DNA from: Holophagae bacterium
Lineage (GTDB): Bacteria > Acidobacteriota > Holophagae > Acanthopleuribacterales > Acanthopleuribacteraceae
Length of the DNA stretch: 54,858 bases
Direction: 5' to 3'
NCBI GenBank assembly: GCA_029263455.1
Contig: JAJCXM010000030.1
Location: 1 to 54,858 of the forward strand
Positions 7,267 through 16,568 of this stretch are shown here, piece by piece. Numbering within the stretch: position 1 is the stretch's first letter; the number at the start of each line of letters is the position of its first letter. A program made the translations under genes and the position numbers. The notes under the pieces are model-generated. The model did not search any database, was not told where the DNA came from, and was given only the letters and a program-made list of their open reading frames with translations.

Positions 7267-8250
7267 TTAAAAAATAAATCCCAACCACGCAGACCATTCA
7301 TGACGCCACGAATCGATGGATTGTTTATGTGAGCCGTATTCAATTCGAGCGCGCAACCAATCGGTAGGCCAATAGCCTGCCGTCAAGGTATGCGCATAGC
7401 TTCTAATTGGGAGTCCGGTTTCGACATTGTCCGTATCGTCGTAGCGGTAGTTCAGGAATATCTGCTGGTTAATTTGCCACTTTAGTTTTGCATAAGCGCC
7501 ACTTGCATCAGCGGCGCCTTGTCTCTTGACGTGGATTCGCTCGGCACGTAGTAAGAGTACGTTTTCACGCAACCGTACTTCGGCGTAGGTAAGCCATGTC
7601 TGACGTTGTCCGATGAGTGGGTCGCTGCTTTCATCAGAATTCATGTAGTCGTAATAGAAAGATCCAAATCTATATCTATCTTGAAACATGAAACTGACGT
7701 CGGCTCCAAAACTTGCTTGATTGTCCAGTTCGCGGTTGTCGGACTGGGCTACAAACGCTGAGTAGTCCCAATTACCGACGGCATTCATTGCGCCCCCCGA
7801 AGCTTCAATACCCAGCGCGTGCATGGGGATATATCGCCTTTCGGCCATCAGTGGTTTTCGATTAGCGTCGACCATAATATGCCAATGCTTTTCTTTCCAC
7901 AGACCAGAAGGTGTATTGAATTGACCCAACCTCCACTTGAGCGCATGCGAGTGTTTGAACTCGAGATATGCGCGTTGAAGTGACGTGGAGCCACCTAAGC
8001 CTTCAGTATTGATGGAAGCCATTTCAGTGAAGAGCCGGACCCGCTGAGAAATTCGCAAATCCGCAAAGAAAAAGACATGCGGCACGTAGCCATCCACATC
8101 CTCACCCTGTGCGTCGTCTACCCACAAATCAAACCATCCGCCCACATGAACTCGATCACCCAGCTGAAATCCCTTCAGGGGTGCTTCCTTGAGTTCCTGA
8201 GCGTGACTCAGACCCGAAGCTAAGAGTTGCAAAATCAACCAATAACGCAT
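7267..8250 (-). CDS. Outer-membrane beta-barrel porin-like protein
   Basis: The start at 8250 (MRYWLILQLLASGLSHAQ) gives a clean signal peptide with AGGA six bases upstream; upstream in-frame codons lack one. The 327-residue protein is made of alternating polar/aromatic strands (for example VGGWFDLWVDD and AYLEFKHSHALKWRLGQF) and ends in Phe (SAWLGFIF), the recognition signal for the outer-membrane assembly machinery. It is likely a 14-16-strand barrel. Together with the PstS-like protein downstream it may form a small solute or anion uptake unit, but the substrate cannot be deduced. Confidence 0.78.
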   Translation of the reverse strand: MRYWLILQLLASGLSHAQELKEAPLKGFQLGDRVHVGGWFDLWVDDAQGEDVDGYVPHVFFFADLRISQRVRLFTEMASINTEGLGGSTSLQRAYLEFKHSHALKWRLGQFNTPSGLWKEKHWHIMVDANRKPLMAERRYIPMHALGIEASGGAMNAVGNWDYSAFVAQSDNRELDNQASFGADVSFMFQDRYRFGSFYYDYMNSDESSDPLIGQRQTWLTYAEVRLRENVLLLRAERIHVKRQGAADASGAYAKLKWQINQQIFLNYRYDDTDNVETGLPIRSYAHTLTAGYWPTDWLRARIEYGSHKQSIDSWRHEWSAWLGFIF

Positions 8251-8348
8251 GATTATTCCTGTACGACATTCTGTGTGAATGCCGCAATACTTCACTTTAA
8301 CACTTCTTGTCATGATGTCAGCTTTGTTCGTGGATTGCCGATAAACGC

Positions 8349-8385
8349 GAACACCTGTTGCAAGCCAACCTCGCAACAGGTGTTC
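8349..8385 (-). terminator. Perfect 13-bp inverted repeat between spondin and porin genes
   Basis: GAACACCTGTTGC (8349-8361) is mirrored exactly at 8373-8385 with an 11-base loop. It lies directly after the spondin-domain gene. No T-run follows on either strand, so it is a weak intrinsic terminator or an mRNA-stabilising stem. Confidence 0.45.
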
Positions 8386-8402
8386 ATTAAGAGACAATTA
8401 AA

Positions 8403-9059
8403 TTAATTTGCCCGGGAAATCTCGATCAAGGCAACCGGTCCGTCCCAGGTATAGGCAGCGGCATCGACGTCACCGATACCATGTACGCCGCTAGAAATAT
8501 GGACATAACCTTCAGCGCCGCTTGTGTCTCGAACTCCGCCATTCCCACACGGAGGTCCGGGAATGGAAGCGCAATCCTCGGAATTTGTTTCCGAGCCTGC
8601 GTCATAAGCCAACGCCAGGAATTGCATCGAGTAGGGAACGCCTGCTTTAAGCGACAGGGTAGGCGCAACAGCACCACTTACACCAAAGAAGGCGTCGTTG
8701 GTGCTCACCAACATTCCAGCAACACTCACACGATTAAAGGAACCAGAGGTTGAGATCTGAATCGTTACCGATTGGCCCGGCATAACGGGTCCGTCAGCAG
8801 TCGAGACATCGCCAACACCTGAATCTGCGGCCAGTTCAGCGGCCATGACACTGTTGTCACCGTCTTCTGCCATGGTGTAAAGACCAACCGTCGGGCCTTG
8901 GCCTAAACGGAACATATAGGTGCTACCGTCATGGGCGGCTGCGATGGGAGGCGAGAATATTTGACTCTTTGTAATGTTTGTAATCGTCACATTCCAAGTC
9001 GTTTGTGCAAAAACACTTGATGCCAAGCTTAAGATCATACCGAGTAACAACTTCTTCAT
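8403..9059 (-). CDS. Secreted spondin_N-domain protein
   Basis: ATG 9059 is chosen for its AAGGAG at the right distance and for the signal peptide MKKLLLGMILSLASSVFA. The mature protein starts TTWNVTITNITKSQIFSPP and includes TYMFRLGQGP, AELAADSGVGD and TISTSG-like strands ending with an acidic AEGYVHISSGVHGIGD loop. These are characteristic of bacterial spondin_N proteins, secreted calcium-binding-type domains of unclear role. The gene is divergent from the response regulator at 9231, and a repeat-type site for that regulator lies between them, suggesting control by the two-component system. Confidence 0.8.
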   Translation of the reverse strand: MKKLLLGMILSLASSVFAQTTWNVTITNITKSQIFSPPIAAAHDGSTYMFRLGQGPTVGLYTMAEDGDNSVMAAELAADSGVGDVSTADGPVMPGQSVTIQISTSGSFNRVSVAGMLVSTNDAFFGVSGAVAPTLSLKAGVPYSMQFLALAYDAGSETNSEDCASIPGPPCGNGGVRDTSGAEGYVHISSGVHGIGDVDAAAYTWDGPVALIEISRAN

Positions 9060-9143
9060 TAGTGAACTCCTTTTGATTTGGCTCGTTTCGTTTGTCATTG
9101 GGAAACGTTGGCGCTAGTTTAGATAAACAGTCTCACCGCCAGC

Positions 9144-9168
9144 TTACCTGGGGGTTACCGTTTGGTAA
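9144..9168 (+). promoter_or_regulatory. Candidate response-regulator binding site
   Basis: Two direct TTACC repeats (9144-9148 and 9155-9159) are spaced 11 bp apart, and the second forms an inverted pair with GGTAA (9164-9168). OmpR-family regulators bind direct repeats about one helical turn apart. The site lies in the divergent region between the spondin gene and the regulator gene. Confidence 0.4.
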
Positions 9169-9230
9169 TCTTGCGTGCATATCTTGGCGAAACCGAGGTG
9201 GCTCGTGTATTTTCAATTTGGGAGGGTTCG

Positions 9231-9914
9231 TTGAAAATTCTTATTGTTGAAGATGATCTATCGATTGGCGAGTTCATCCAAAAAGGCTTTAAAGAGGCTG
9301 GATTTGCGGTGGAACATGCCATCAACGGAGCGGAGGGTTTGGCTTGGGCAATAAGCGACCAGTTTGACGCCGCTGTCGTTGATATTATGATGCCAGAACT
9401 GGATGGCATTTCATTGATAACAACATTGAGAAGTCGCGGCATTCAACTACCTATTCTTGTCCTCAGTGCCAAACAGCGCATTGAGGAAAGGGTACGTGGC
9501 TTGAATGCGGGCGCAGACGATTACCTCACGAAGCCATTTGCCTTTACTGAACTGTATGCTCGAGTAATGGCACTCGTTCGCCGTGCAAGGGGTACAGGTG
9601 AATCGACGCTCTTTCAAGTCGCCAATTTGAGGGTGGATCTACTTTCGCGTCAGGTATGGCGCGATAGCGAACAAATCGAATTGCAACCGAGAGAGTTCGA
9701 TCTCTTGGCTTACCTGGTGCGTAACCATGGTCGTGTTGTCTCAAAGACCATGATCATCGATAACGTTTGGCACTATAATTTCGACCCCAATACCAATATA
9801 GTCGAGGCCCGCGTCTCAAAACTGCGTGAAAAGATAGATCGAGACTTTGATCCCAAGTTAATTCAAACTGTTCGCGGTGCTGGATACGTGATTCGTGACC
9901 GAAGCAAAATTTAG
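9231..9914 (+). CDS. OmpR/PhoB-family response regulator
   Basis: TTG 9231 is the likely start because GGGAGGG precedes it and the protein then opens directly with the receiver core MKILIVEDDLSIGEF. The receiver (residues 1-115) has the phospho-acceptor Asp51 in VVDIMMPELDG, the switch Ser (VLSAK) and LTKPF. The winged-helix DNA-binding domain (about residues 130-225) contains LQPREFDLLAYL and VRGAGYVI. The pattern is that of CusR/QseB-like regulators. It overlaps the kinase gene by 20 bp, so the pair is translated together. Confidence 0.92.
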   Translation: MKILIVEDDLSIGEFIQKGFKEAGFAVEHAINGAEGLAWAISDQFDAAVVDIMMPELDGISLITTLRSRGIQLPILVLSAKQRIEERVRGLNAGADDYLTKPFAFTELYARVMALVRRARGTGESTLFQVANLRVDLLSRQVWRDSEQIELQPREFDLLAYLVRNHGRVVSKTMIIDNVWHYNFDPNTNIVEARVSKLREKIDRDFDPKLIQTVRGAGYVIRDRSKI

Positions 9915-11277
9915 ACAAAGCCTTTCATTTAGGCTGGTAGCTGGAACCCTGGCCGGTTTTGTAGTTGCGTCCATCATCAGCTTGTCAGCCCTGTTACTCG
10001 CGCTCGATCACTATCTGAGGCACCAGCGCGATGAACAGTTGAAAACCCAGGCTTTGGATCTTTCAACCCATATTGCTGGCTTTTGGCGTGATCAGGCTTG
10101 GTCGTCGCTCGAAAGCGAATTGCAACGATTTGCGTTGACCCGTGGAAGCGCCGAACAATTTGTTCAGTTATTTGACGAACAGGGCCAGTGGCTAATGAGC
10201 TCGGATGCCAATTATTGGACGCACCAACGCCAACAATCCATCAAGATAACGAGTCAATTGTTTGCATGGCATGATTTCGAAAATCAAGAGCATGCAAACG
10301 GCGTGCGCGTCCTAAACTTCAATAGCCCAGACGGTTTCATTCTTCAGCTAAATGAAGATCAAAGCGCACGCAAGGATCTCTTACGTTCGGGTCAGAAAAT
10401 GGCAACGGGCGCAGCGTTATTTGTTTTGCTAGTAGGTGGTGTTTTAGGGTTTTTCCTCAGTCGCGCCGCTCTGCGTGGTGTCTTCAAATTGGAAGCAGCC
10501 GCACAGCGTGTGCAGCAGGATATGAACCTGGCCGAACGGGTCACGCTACCAACGGGTAGCGCTGAAACCGATCGCGTGGCACATGTTCTGAATAGCATGC
10601 TCGACCGCATCAATGAATTAGTCGATTTCCAAAAAAACACCATGGACCACATCGCACACGACGTGCGTTCTCCGGTCACTAGGTTGCGAGCGATTGCCGA
10701 ACACGCCCTTGGTGATGAAGATCATGAGTGGGCGGGCAAGGTGATAGGCGAATGTGACTATATTTTGGGGTTGGTGAAGACGCTATTAGATATATCGGCG
10801 GCAGAAGCCGGCATTCCCAATTGGGAGTGGCGATGTGGTGATCCTGCGACGGCTGTTGAAGCTGCCTGTGACCTGTTTGAACCGCTTTTTGACAAGAAGA
10901 ATATCCGCCTTGAAAAGGATTTGACTTACGGAGCTTCAATCCGCATGGATGAGCACGTTTGGCAACGTGTCGTCGCCAATTTGATCGACAACGCGGTCAA
11001 ATTCAGTGACGAAGAGTCATGCGTACGCGTTTCTATTGTCCAGGAAGGGACAGATATTGTGTTCGCGGTAGTTGACGAGGGGCCCGGAATTGAGGCCGAC
11101 TATCTCGAGAAGGTTTTTCAACGGTTCCATCGTCAACAATCGGGACATACGACCCATGGAAGCGGACTTGGCTTGGCCTATTGCCGGGCGTCGGTGGAAG
11201 CGATGGCTGGTAGCATTCGCTGTGAGAGCACGTTCGGAGAAGGGGCAAAGTTCGTGGTCAAGGTACCGCTGGCCTAA
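9895..11277 (+). CDS. Membrane sensor histidine kinase, partner of the preceding regulator
   Basis: The 460-residue kinase has two membrane helices (about residues 15-38 and 168-190) enclosing a periplasmic sensor of about 130 residues. HAMP then dimerisation/phosphotransfer follow, with His255 in MDHIAHDVRSPVTRLR. The ATP-binding domain has N box NLIDNAVKFS, G1 DEGPGI, and G2 GSGLGLAYCR. It autophosphorylates and passes phosphate to Asp51 of the upstream regulator. The sensor domain is rich in Gln and Trp and has no recognisable ligand motif. The start is GTG 9895, inside the regulator's last codons. Confidence 0.9.
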   Translation: MTEAKFRQSLSFRLVAGTLAGFVVASIISLSALLLALDHYLRHQRDEQLKTQALDLSTHIAGFWRDQAWSSLESELQRFALTRGSAEQFVQLFDEQGQWLMSSDANYWTHQRQQSIKITSQLFAWHDFENQEHANGVRVLNFNSPDGFILQLNEDQSARKDLLRSGQKMATGAALFVLLVGGVLGFFLSRAALRGVFKLEAAAQRVQQDMNLAERVTLPTGSAETDRVAHVLNSMLDRINELVDFQKNTMDHIAHDVRSPVTRLRAIAEHALGDEDHEWAGKVIGECDYILGLVKTLLDISAAEAGIPNWEWRCGDPATAVEAACDLFEPLFDKKNIRLEKDLTYGASIRMDEHVWQRVVANLIDNAVKFSDEESCVRVSIVQEGTDIVFAVVDEGPGIEADYLEKVFQRFHRQQSGHTTHGSGLGLAYCRASVEAMAGSIRCESTFGEGAKFVVKVPLA

Positions 11278-11392
11278 GAGCTTATACGTTGCCAGATCTG
11301 ATTGCTTTTAAGTTTTGCTTTGCAGATAAAGGCCGTAAATTTTTGCCAGCTAATTTGCATGAAGTTGTTTATTTCAATGCACGTACCTAAGT

Positions 11393-11398
11393 TATACT
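11393..11398 (+). promoter_or_regulatory. -10 element (TATACT) ten bases before a start codon
   Basis: TATACT at 11393-11398 is close to the consensus -10. A transcript starting about 7 bases later would begin only a few bases before the ATG at 11408, and no Shine-Dalgarno is present. This suggests a leaderless or near-leaderless mRNA for the cytochrome operon. A good -35 is not evident. Confidence 0.35.
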
Positions 11399-11407
11399 AA
11401 GTGCACG

Positions 11408-13138
11408 ATGATCAGTAACCACTTGAAATTATTTTGTATTTTTATCCTACTGGCTTTCAGCTACAGCCTTGCTTTTGCTGGCGATGACGATGATCCGCAT
11501 CTGCCTTTATTTGATGCGTCGCAGTACCCGAGCGCGGCGGAATGTGGAACCTGTCATCCCGCCCATTATCGGGAGTGGTCTGTTTCTCCACACGCCTATG
11601 CGATGGTGAGTCCGGTTTTTAATGCCATGCATGAGACAATTCTCATCTTGACCAACGGCAGTAATGGTGATTTTTGTATTCGATGCCACACGCCAATCGG
11701 CATGCAAGTTGGCGAATCGGTTGCAGCCGCGGTTGAAGACCGATTACCCATTTCACGGGAAGGTATTACCTGTATTGCATGTCACCGCGTTGCTAGCCCA
11801 CTTGGAAAAATAAGTGGGCGTAGACCGATTAAGAGCGGGGATATATATGAGCCTGTTGTCGGTCCAAAAGGCGGCGAAGAGCTAGCTCGAGCCATCAAAA
11901 GTGGAGACTATCGCATTACCGACAAGGCGGGTGAAGTAGGACGGCCAGTACATAAAGACGTACACGCGTTTTTTGAACTAACACAGCCTGGATTTTGCGG
12001 CACCTGCCACGACGTTAATTTTGTTAATGGCTTTCGCTTAGAAGAGGCATTCAGCGAATTCAAAACATCGCCTTCAGCAAGACGCGGCGAGACGTGTGTC
12101 GATTGCCACATGAGCCCTACGCCAGGTCAGGTGAGTGAGTTTCCGCAGCAACCGGCGGCCGAAATTAATGGAAAAACAACGCAGCCTCGCAAACGCACAA
12201 ACCATATGTTCATCGGTCCAGATTATTCGATTGTTCACCCCGGTGTATTCCCGCATAACGGCAAGGCGCAGGCCATGGCTAGCATTAAGGAATGGCTCCT
12301 GTTCGACTGGCAATCAGGCTGGGGAACCGATAACTTCGAGGATGAGGACCACGAGGATAGCGAGTTTCCGGAGCGTTGGCAGTCGATTGACGATCGCTAT
12401 GATGCCAGAGAACTGATCGACGATAATCTAGGTCTGCTCCAAGAAGCACAAGATGCGCGCCTGAAAATTCTGCAGCACGGCTTCCAATTGAGTGACATCA
12501 AGTTACGCAAGGCCACACGCAGGAGCGGAATCAAATTCGACATCGATATCATTAATGGCACGGACGGGCATGGCGTTCCAACCGGCTTTGACGCGGAACG
12601 CTTGGTGTTTCTGCAAGTGAGTGTCAAGGATGAGAAAGGTCATGTTGTCTATCAATCAGGTGACCTTGATCCAAATGGCGATGTCAGGGACCTTCATTCC
12701 AGTTATGTAATCTCGGGCAAATTGCCACTGGATCGCGAACTGATGAGTTTACAGTCCAAGTTCGTGACTCGTATGATTCGAGGTGGTGATCGCGAGCAAG
12801 TTCTGGCGGTCAATCAGTCTCCATCGCCACTCCCTTTTGTTCGTCCAACGACGACGCCTAATATCTTGACCGGTGCCCCAAGAGGCGTTCGTAAACACAA
12901 GGCCAACATTGAGCCGCTCGGCAAACGCACGGCAAGCTATCACGCGAAGGACGCAGTCCTGCCGGGCCGTTACAGCGTTACCGTCAAACTGATCGCGGGC
13001 ATGGTGCCGGTTAACTTGTTACATGAGATCTCGAGTGTAGGTTTTGATTACGGCTTGAATGAGCAGGAAGTGGCGCGCCGAGTCATCGACGGACACCAGA
13101 TTTTGTGGCAACGCGAATTGGAGGTATCCGTACCTTGA
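11408..13138 (+). CDS. Exported five-haem c-type cytochrome
   Basis: A signal peptide (residues 1-24, ending LAFA) is followed by five CxxCH haem-attachment motifs: CGTCH (46), CIRCH (90), CIACH (122), CGTCH (197) and CVDCH (230). Thus the first 240 of 576 residues bind haem. The remainder, with NGTDGHGVPTGFDAERLVFL and related strands, resembles the beta-domain seen in cytochrome c-554-like family proteins. It would reside in the periplasm or outer surface and transfer electrons. The final codons overlap the start of a beta-barrel gene, suggesting the two proteins work as a unit. There is no Shine-Dalgarno at ATG 11408. Confidence 0.88.
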   Translation: MISNHLKLFCIFILLAFSYSLAFAGDDDDPHLPLFDASQYPSAAECGTCHPAHYREWSVSPHAYAMVSPVFNAMHETILILTNGSNGDFCIRCHTPIGMQVGESVAAAVEDRLPISREGITCIACHRVASPLGKISGRRPIKSGDIYEPVVGPKGGEELARAIKSGDYRITDKAGEVGRPVHKDVHAFFELTQPGFCGTCHDVNFVNGFRLEEAFSEFKTSPSARRGETCVDCHMSPTPGQVSEFPQQPAAEINGKTTQPRKRTNHMFIGPDYSIVHPGVFPHNGKAQAMASIKEWLLFDWQSGWGTDNFEDEDHEDSEFPERWQSIDDRYDARELIDDNLGLLQEAQDARLKILQHGFQLSDIKLRKATRRSGIKFDIDIINGTDGHGVPTGFDAERLVFLQVSVKDEKGHVVYQSGDLDPNGDVRDLHSSYVISGKLPLDRELMSLQSKFVTRMIRGGDREQVLAVNQSPSPLPFVRPTTTPNILTGAPRGVRKHKANIEPLGKRTASYHAKDAVLPGRYSVTVKLIAGMVPVNLLHEISSVGFDYGLNEQEVARRVIDGHQILWQRELEVSVP

Positions 13139-14442
13139 AGTACGTGTTTCTGTTTTTAATCTCTTGTATTGGCTTGGCCTGGGCCTCAGGTGATGGTGCA
13201 AAAGATGCCAGCCAAGTGGAGCGTCCAAAGCCGCTTATCGAGTGGGGCGGGGACTTTCTAGGGACTGGCGAGCTACCAGCGCTTTGGCTGTTACCGACCG
13301 GCGCCGTGTGGTCACCACAATTTGTGCTTTTTGGAACAGTGCGCACGTCATGGTCTGCCTTTTCGTTAGGCGAAGATGAGGTTCAAGAGGGCAATATACG
13401 TTTAGACCTCAATGCCAACTTACAGCTGAGTGGCACGGAACGGTTGGTCGTCGGCTTTCGACATTTTGATCAAGACGGTCGCTTCAGTCGCTATGTCGTT
13501 GAAGATCCAGCCGGCGAAACAGGCGGCCGCAGCGAATTTAATACCGACATACGAAGTCTCTTTTTTGAAGGCGACTTAGGGGAGATTTTCCCGGCACTCA
13601 ACAATAACGACCAAAAGGCATGGGACCTAGGTTTTGCGGTGGGACGATTACCGTTACAGTTTCAAGACGGCATGTTGCTTGACGACACCGTGGATGCGAT
13701 TGGTTTGACTCGCAATACGCTATTGCCGCGCGGCACATCCAACCTAAGGATGACGGCCATTTGGGCGTGGGACGGCGTCACCCGCAACGCAGCGCTAGAA
13801 GATGACGGCGGCATGTTTGGTATATTTAGTGCCGTTGATTTGAGACGTACCACTTTGGAACTAGATCTGGCTTATGTGGACGACGAAAACGAAAAAGGTT
13901 TTGCTTCCGCGCTGAGCGCGAAACAACGCCAAGGATACTTAAACACGACTTATCGATTGATGCTGACATCCAATGACCAAAGTGAAGACGGGCTACTTGT
14001 ATTTACGGGTTTTTCTTGGGCGCCTAAAGGGACTCACGATCATATGTATGTGAACGGATTTGGTGCCTTTGGTCAAGTTGCATCCGCTTCTCGATCTGGT
14101 GATACCGGCGGCGTTTTGACGCCAGTCGGCGTTTCCTTTTCCGGTACGGGATTAGGACGTTACCCGGCTGTAATTAGTGCAAGCGGTAACGATACGGCCG
14201 GCGGCGCTATTGGCTATCAACGATTTATGACCGCAGGCCGTCAGCAACTCTTATTCGAGTTAGCAGGTCGATTTGCCACCGATCACAAGTTGCGCAATGA
14301 AGCCCGAGAACAATGGGCGATGACTGCCAGATATCAGTCTGCGCTTGCGTCACGTTACGTGGTTCGGGTTGACGGTTTTTTGCGCAGACTTGATGGTCTT
14401 GTTGATGTAGGTGCACGCTGCGAGTTGCTCATCCAGTTGTGA
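13135..14442 (+). CDS. Outer-membrane beta-barrel protein coupled to the cytochrome
   Basis: TTG 13135 is the start: it follows GGAGG, begins the signal peptide MKYVFLFLISCIGLAWA, and overlaps the cytochrome stop codon by a TTGA. The mature protein of about 415 residues is composed of amphipathic strands (VLFGTVRTSWSAF, ANLQLSGTERLVVGF, YVVRVDGFLRRLDGL) and ends in a hydrophobic strand, typical of a barrel. It may act as the outer-membrane sleeve for the five-haem cytochrome, analogous in concept to porin-cytochrome conduits. No sequence feature proves this, and it could be a simple porin. Confidence 0.7.
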   Translation: MKYVFLFLISCIGLAWASGDGAKDASQVERPKPLIEWGGDFLGTGELPALWLLPTGAVWSPQFVLFGTVRTSWSAFSLGEDEVQEGNIRLDLNANLQLSGTERLVVGFRHFDQDGRFSRYVVEDPAGETGGRSEFNTDIRSLFFEGDLGEIFPALNNNDQKAWDLGFAVGRLPLQFQDGMLLDDTVDAIGLTRNTLLPRGTSNLRMTAIWAWDGVTRNAALEDDGGMFGIFSAVDLRRTTLELDLAYVDDENEKGFASALSAKQRQGYLNTTYRLMLTSNDQSEDGLLVFTGFSWAPKGTHDHMYVNGFGAFGQVASASRSGDTGGVLTPVGVSFSGTGLGRYPAVISASGNDTAGGAIGYQRFMTAGRQQLLFELAGRFATDHKLRNEAREQWAMTARYQSALASRYVVRVDGFLRRLDGLVDVGARCELLIQL

Positions 14443-14449
14443 TCGTCTT

Positions 14450-16549
14450 CTACGATCGACAAGGCAATTCTAACGTGAAAATGGCCCCCCCAGTAGGTCC
14501 ATCGCTTACTTTAATCGTGCCTTCGTGATCTTCAATAATGCGTTTAACGATAGCTAGTCCAAGCCCTGTACCTTTAGGTGATTTAGAGTAATAGGGGATG
14601 AATATTTGATCGCGCTCTCCACTTGGGATGCCTGGTCCCTGATCTTCCACGGACAAAATGACTTTAACGTCTTCCTGCGTCATTTTGAGCCAGATGGTTC
14701 CCGATTTCGGAGACGCTTGTGCGGCATTGTGAATCAGGTTGGTCACTACTTGTCGAATCTGGGCAGGATCACCGTAAAAAGATTTGTCTTGTTTGGGCAA
14801 ATCCGATTTGAAATGCAAATCTGGGTACATGGGAGCGTAAGACTCTGCGAGGTTCTCCATCATGGCTCGCAAATCAAAATGTTCATTGGTTGGCGAAGGT
14901 AAACGTGCGTAGGTGGAAAAGTCATTGACCAAGTTTTTGAGAATAGATATTTCGGCCATGATCGTTTCATGAGCTGACTGCACGGCTTCGGGCAGATCGT
15001 CGGCATTCTGCGCTGCCTTTCGTGCAATACGCTGCGTACTCAGTTGGATAGGCGTGAGTGGGTTTTTGATTTCGTGGGCTACGCGCCTAGCTACCTCACG
15101 CCAGGCTGCCAATTTCTGTGCGTTAATCAATGAGGTCAAGTCTTCAAGGACAACCATATGGCCAAAAACGTTTTGAGCTTCGCTTAAAGGAACAAAAGTG
15201 ATGTTGGCGCTAAAAAGGTCGCCGCTCGGGCCCGGAATCTCAAGTTGAACTGAGGATGTACCCGCATGTGTCAAATAGTGCTGCCAATAGGAAACCAGTC
15301 CTTGATGGCGCTCGCTGCAGAGAACATCGGTAATCGGTCTGTTTAGGCTTGAGGCCAGGTCCACACCCAGGAATTCAGCTGCGGCCGGGTTCAGGGTGCG
15401 AACATCACCTATGTCGTTGGTTGAGATGATTCCTGTATTCACTTCTCGCAGCAGAGTCTGCGTGTACTCCATTTGTGTGGACAGGCGATCGTTGACGAGT
15501 TTTAGGTCATCGGCTCGTGTTTTCAGTTCCTCTTGGTTCATCTTCAAGGTTTGGGTCATGCTGTTGAAGGCGTGGACCACATCGTCCATTTCGTCGCCGG
15601 TCTTTAGGTCGACAAAAGTCTCGAAATCGCCGTGACCAACCTGCTCTGCCGCTTCGGTCAACTTCCCAAAAGCGCCTAGGAACGTGCGCGCAAAACGCAG
15701 ACCCATCCAGATGCCTCCAAAGATAACTGAAAGCGTGATGATTAGTAAGGTTGACTGATAAAGGCCCGAAACGGTCTGCCGCTTTCGTTTCAGAAGGTCA
15801 AGGGCCGCATAACTCTCCGCAATGAAACTAAGTTTCTCGGTATAGCCAGTCTCCTTAGCGTAGATGAAATGAATCCTTGTTGAGTCAGCGGCATACGGGA
15901 ATCGCCAGATTGTTAGTCCGTCGTCAAAGGCATCCTCAACCGGATCGGATCCGGACAAGCCGGAAAGATCATCAACGCGGCCACGCCTGTTTTTGGGAAA
16001 GTTAGCGGCTAGAATGAATTCGGATGATCCGTCCTCAACGATTTCTACCCCTTGAATGCCTTGTTTATTCATGAACTCGAGCACTTCGTCGGGGCCCGCA
16101 AGCCACGCTTCACTGACAGCAGGACCAAAAGCAGTGTGAATTCGATGGAGATCCTGGATATAGGATTCACTTAAAGCCTGCGAGTTCTCAATCAGGGTTT
16201 CAATGTTGGCGTCGATGGAAAGGCCGCTCAGGATTTGTTCTGGTAACCGCGAAGCAAACAAAAACATCATGACGGCAGGGAACAGCGTTAACGGCAGTAA
16301 AGCCAGCACAAGCTTACTGCGCAACTTGAATCCTGGCTTTTTGGCTTTGCGCTCTAAATAGATGTGGACAAGGTTGCGCGTGAGCACAAAAAACAGAACC
16401 AGGATTAAGAGACCGTTGAGCACGGTCATGATGTTGAGTATCAAGCTGACTGCGACAGTTGCTTTGGCAACGGCAATCACTTGGAATACCAAGGCTAATG
16501 TCATGGCGAGCAGTAGCGTAAATAGAAAGCTCTGCCAGCGTCTGTTCAC
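14450..16549 (-). CDS. NtrY-like nitrogen/redox sensor histidine kinase
   Basis: The 699 residues comprise two N-terminal membrane helices (10-60) and a third near 80-100, a periplasmic segment, another helix (about 265-287), a HAMP (288-340), a PAS domain (about 360-470) and a kinase core with His492 (VARRVAHEIKNPLTPIQLS), NLIHNAAQAS, EDQGPGI and GTGLGLAIVK. This layout is that of NtrY. NtrY normally pairs with NtrX, but no response regulator lies beside it here, so its partner is elsewhere. It starts at GTG 16549 after AGGTAA and lies 19 bp downstream of mtaB on the same strand. Confidence 0.87.
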   Translation of the reverse strand: MNRRWQSFLFTLLLAMTLALVFQVIAVAKATVAVSLILNIMTVLNGLLILVLFFVLTRNLVHIYLERKAKKPGFKLRSKLVLALLPLTLFPAVMMFLFASRLPEQILSGLSIDANIETLIENSQALSESYIQDLHRIHTAFGPAVSEAWLAGPDEVLEFMNKQGIQGVEIVEDGSSEFILAANFPKNRRGRVDDLSGLSGSDPVEDAFDDGLTIWRFPYAADSTRIHFIYAKETGYTEKLSFIAESYAALDLLKRKRQTVSGLYQSTLLIITLSVIFGGIWMGLRFARTFLGAFGKLTEAAEQVGHGDFETFVDLKTGDEMDDVVHAFNSMTQTLKMNQEELKTRADDLKLVNDRLSTQMEYTQTLLREVNTGIISTNDIGDVRTLNPAAAEFLGVDLASSLNRPITDVLCSERHQGLVSYWQHYLTHAGTSSVQLEIPGPSGDLFSANITFVPLSEAQNVFGHMVVLEDLTSLINAQKLAAWREVARRVAHEIKNPLTPIQLSTQRIARKAAQNADDLPEAVQSAHETIMAEISILKNLVNDFSTYARLPSPTNEHFDLRAMMENLAESYAPMYPDLHFKSDLPKQDKSFYGDPAQIRQVVTNLIHNAAQASPKSGTIWLKMTQEDVKVILSVEDQGPGIPSGERDQIFIPYYSKSPKGTGLGLAIVKRIIEDHEGTIKVSDGPTGGAIFTLELPCRS

Positions 16550-16568
16550 TTGCGTTACCTAAACATCT

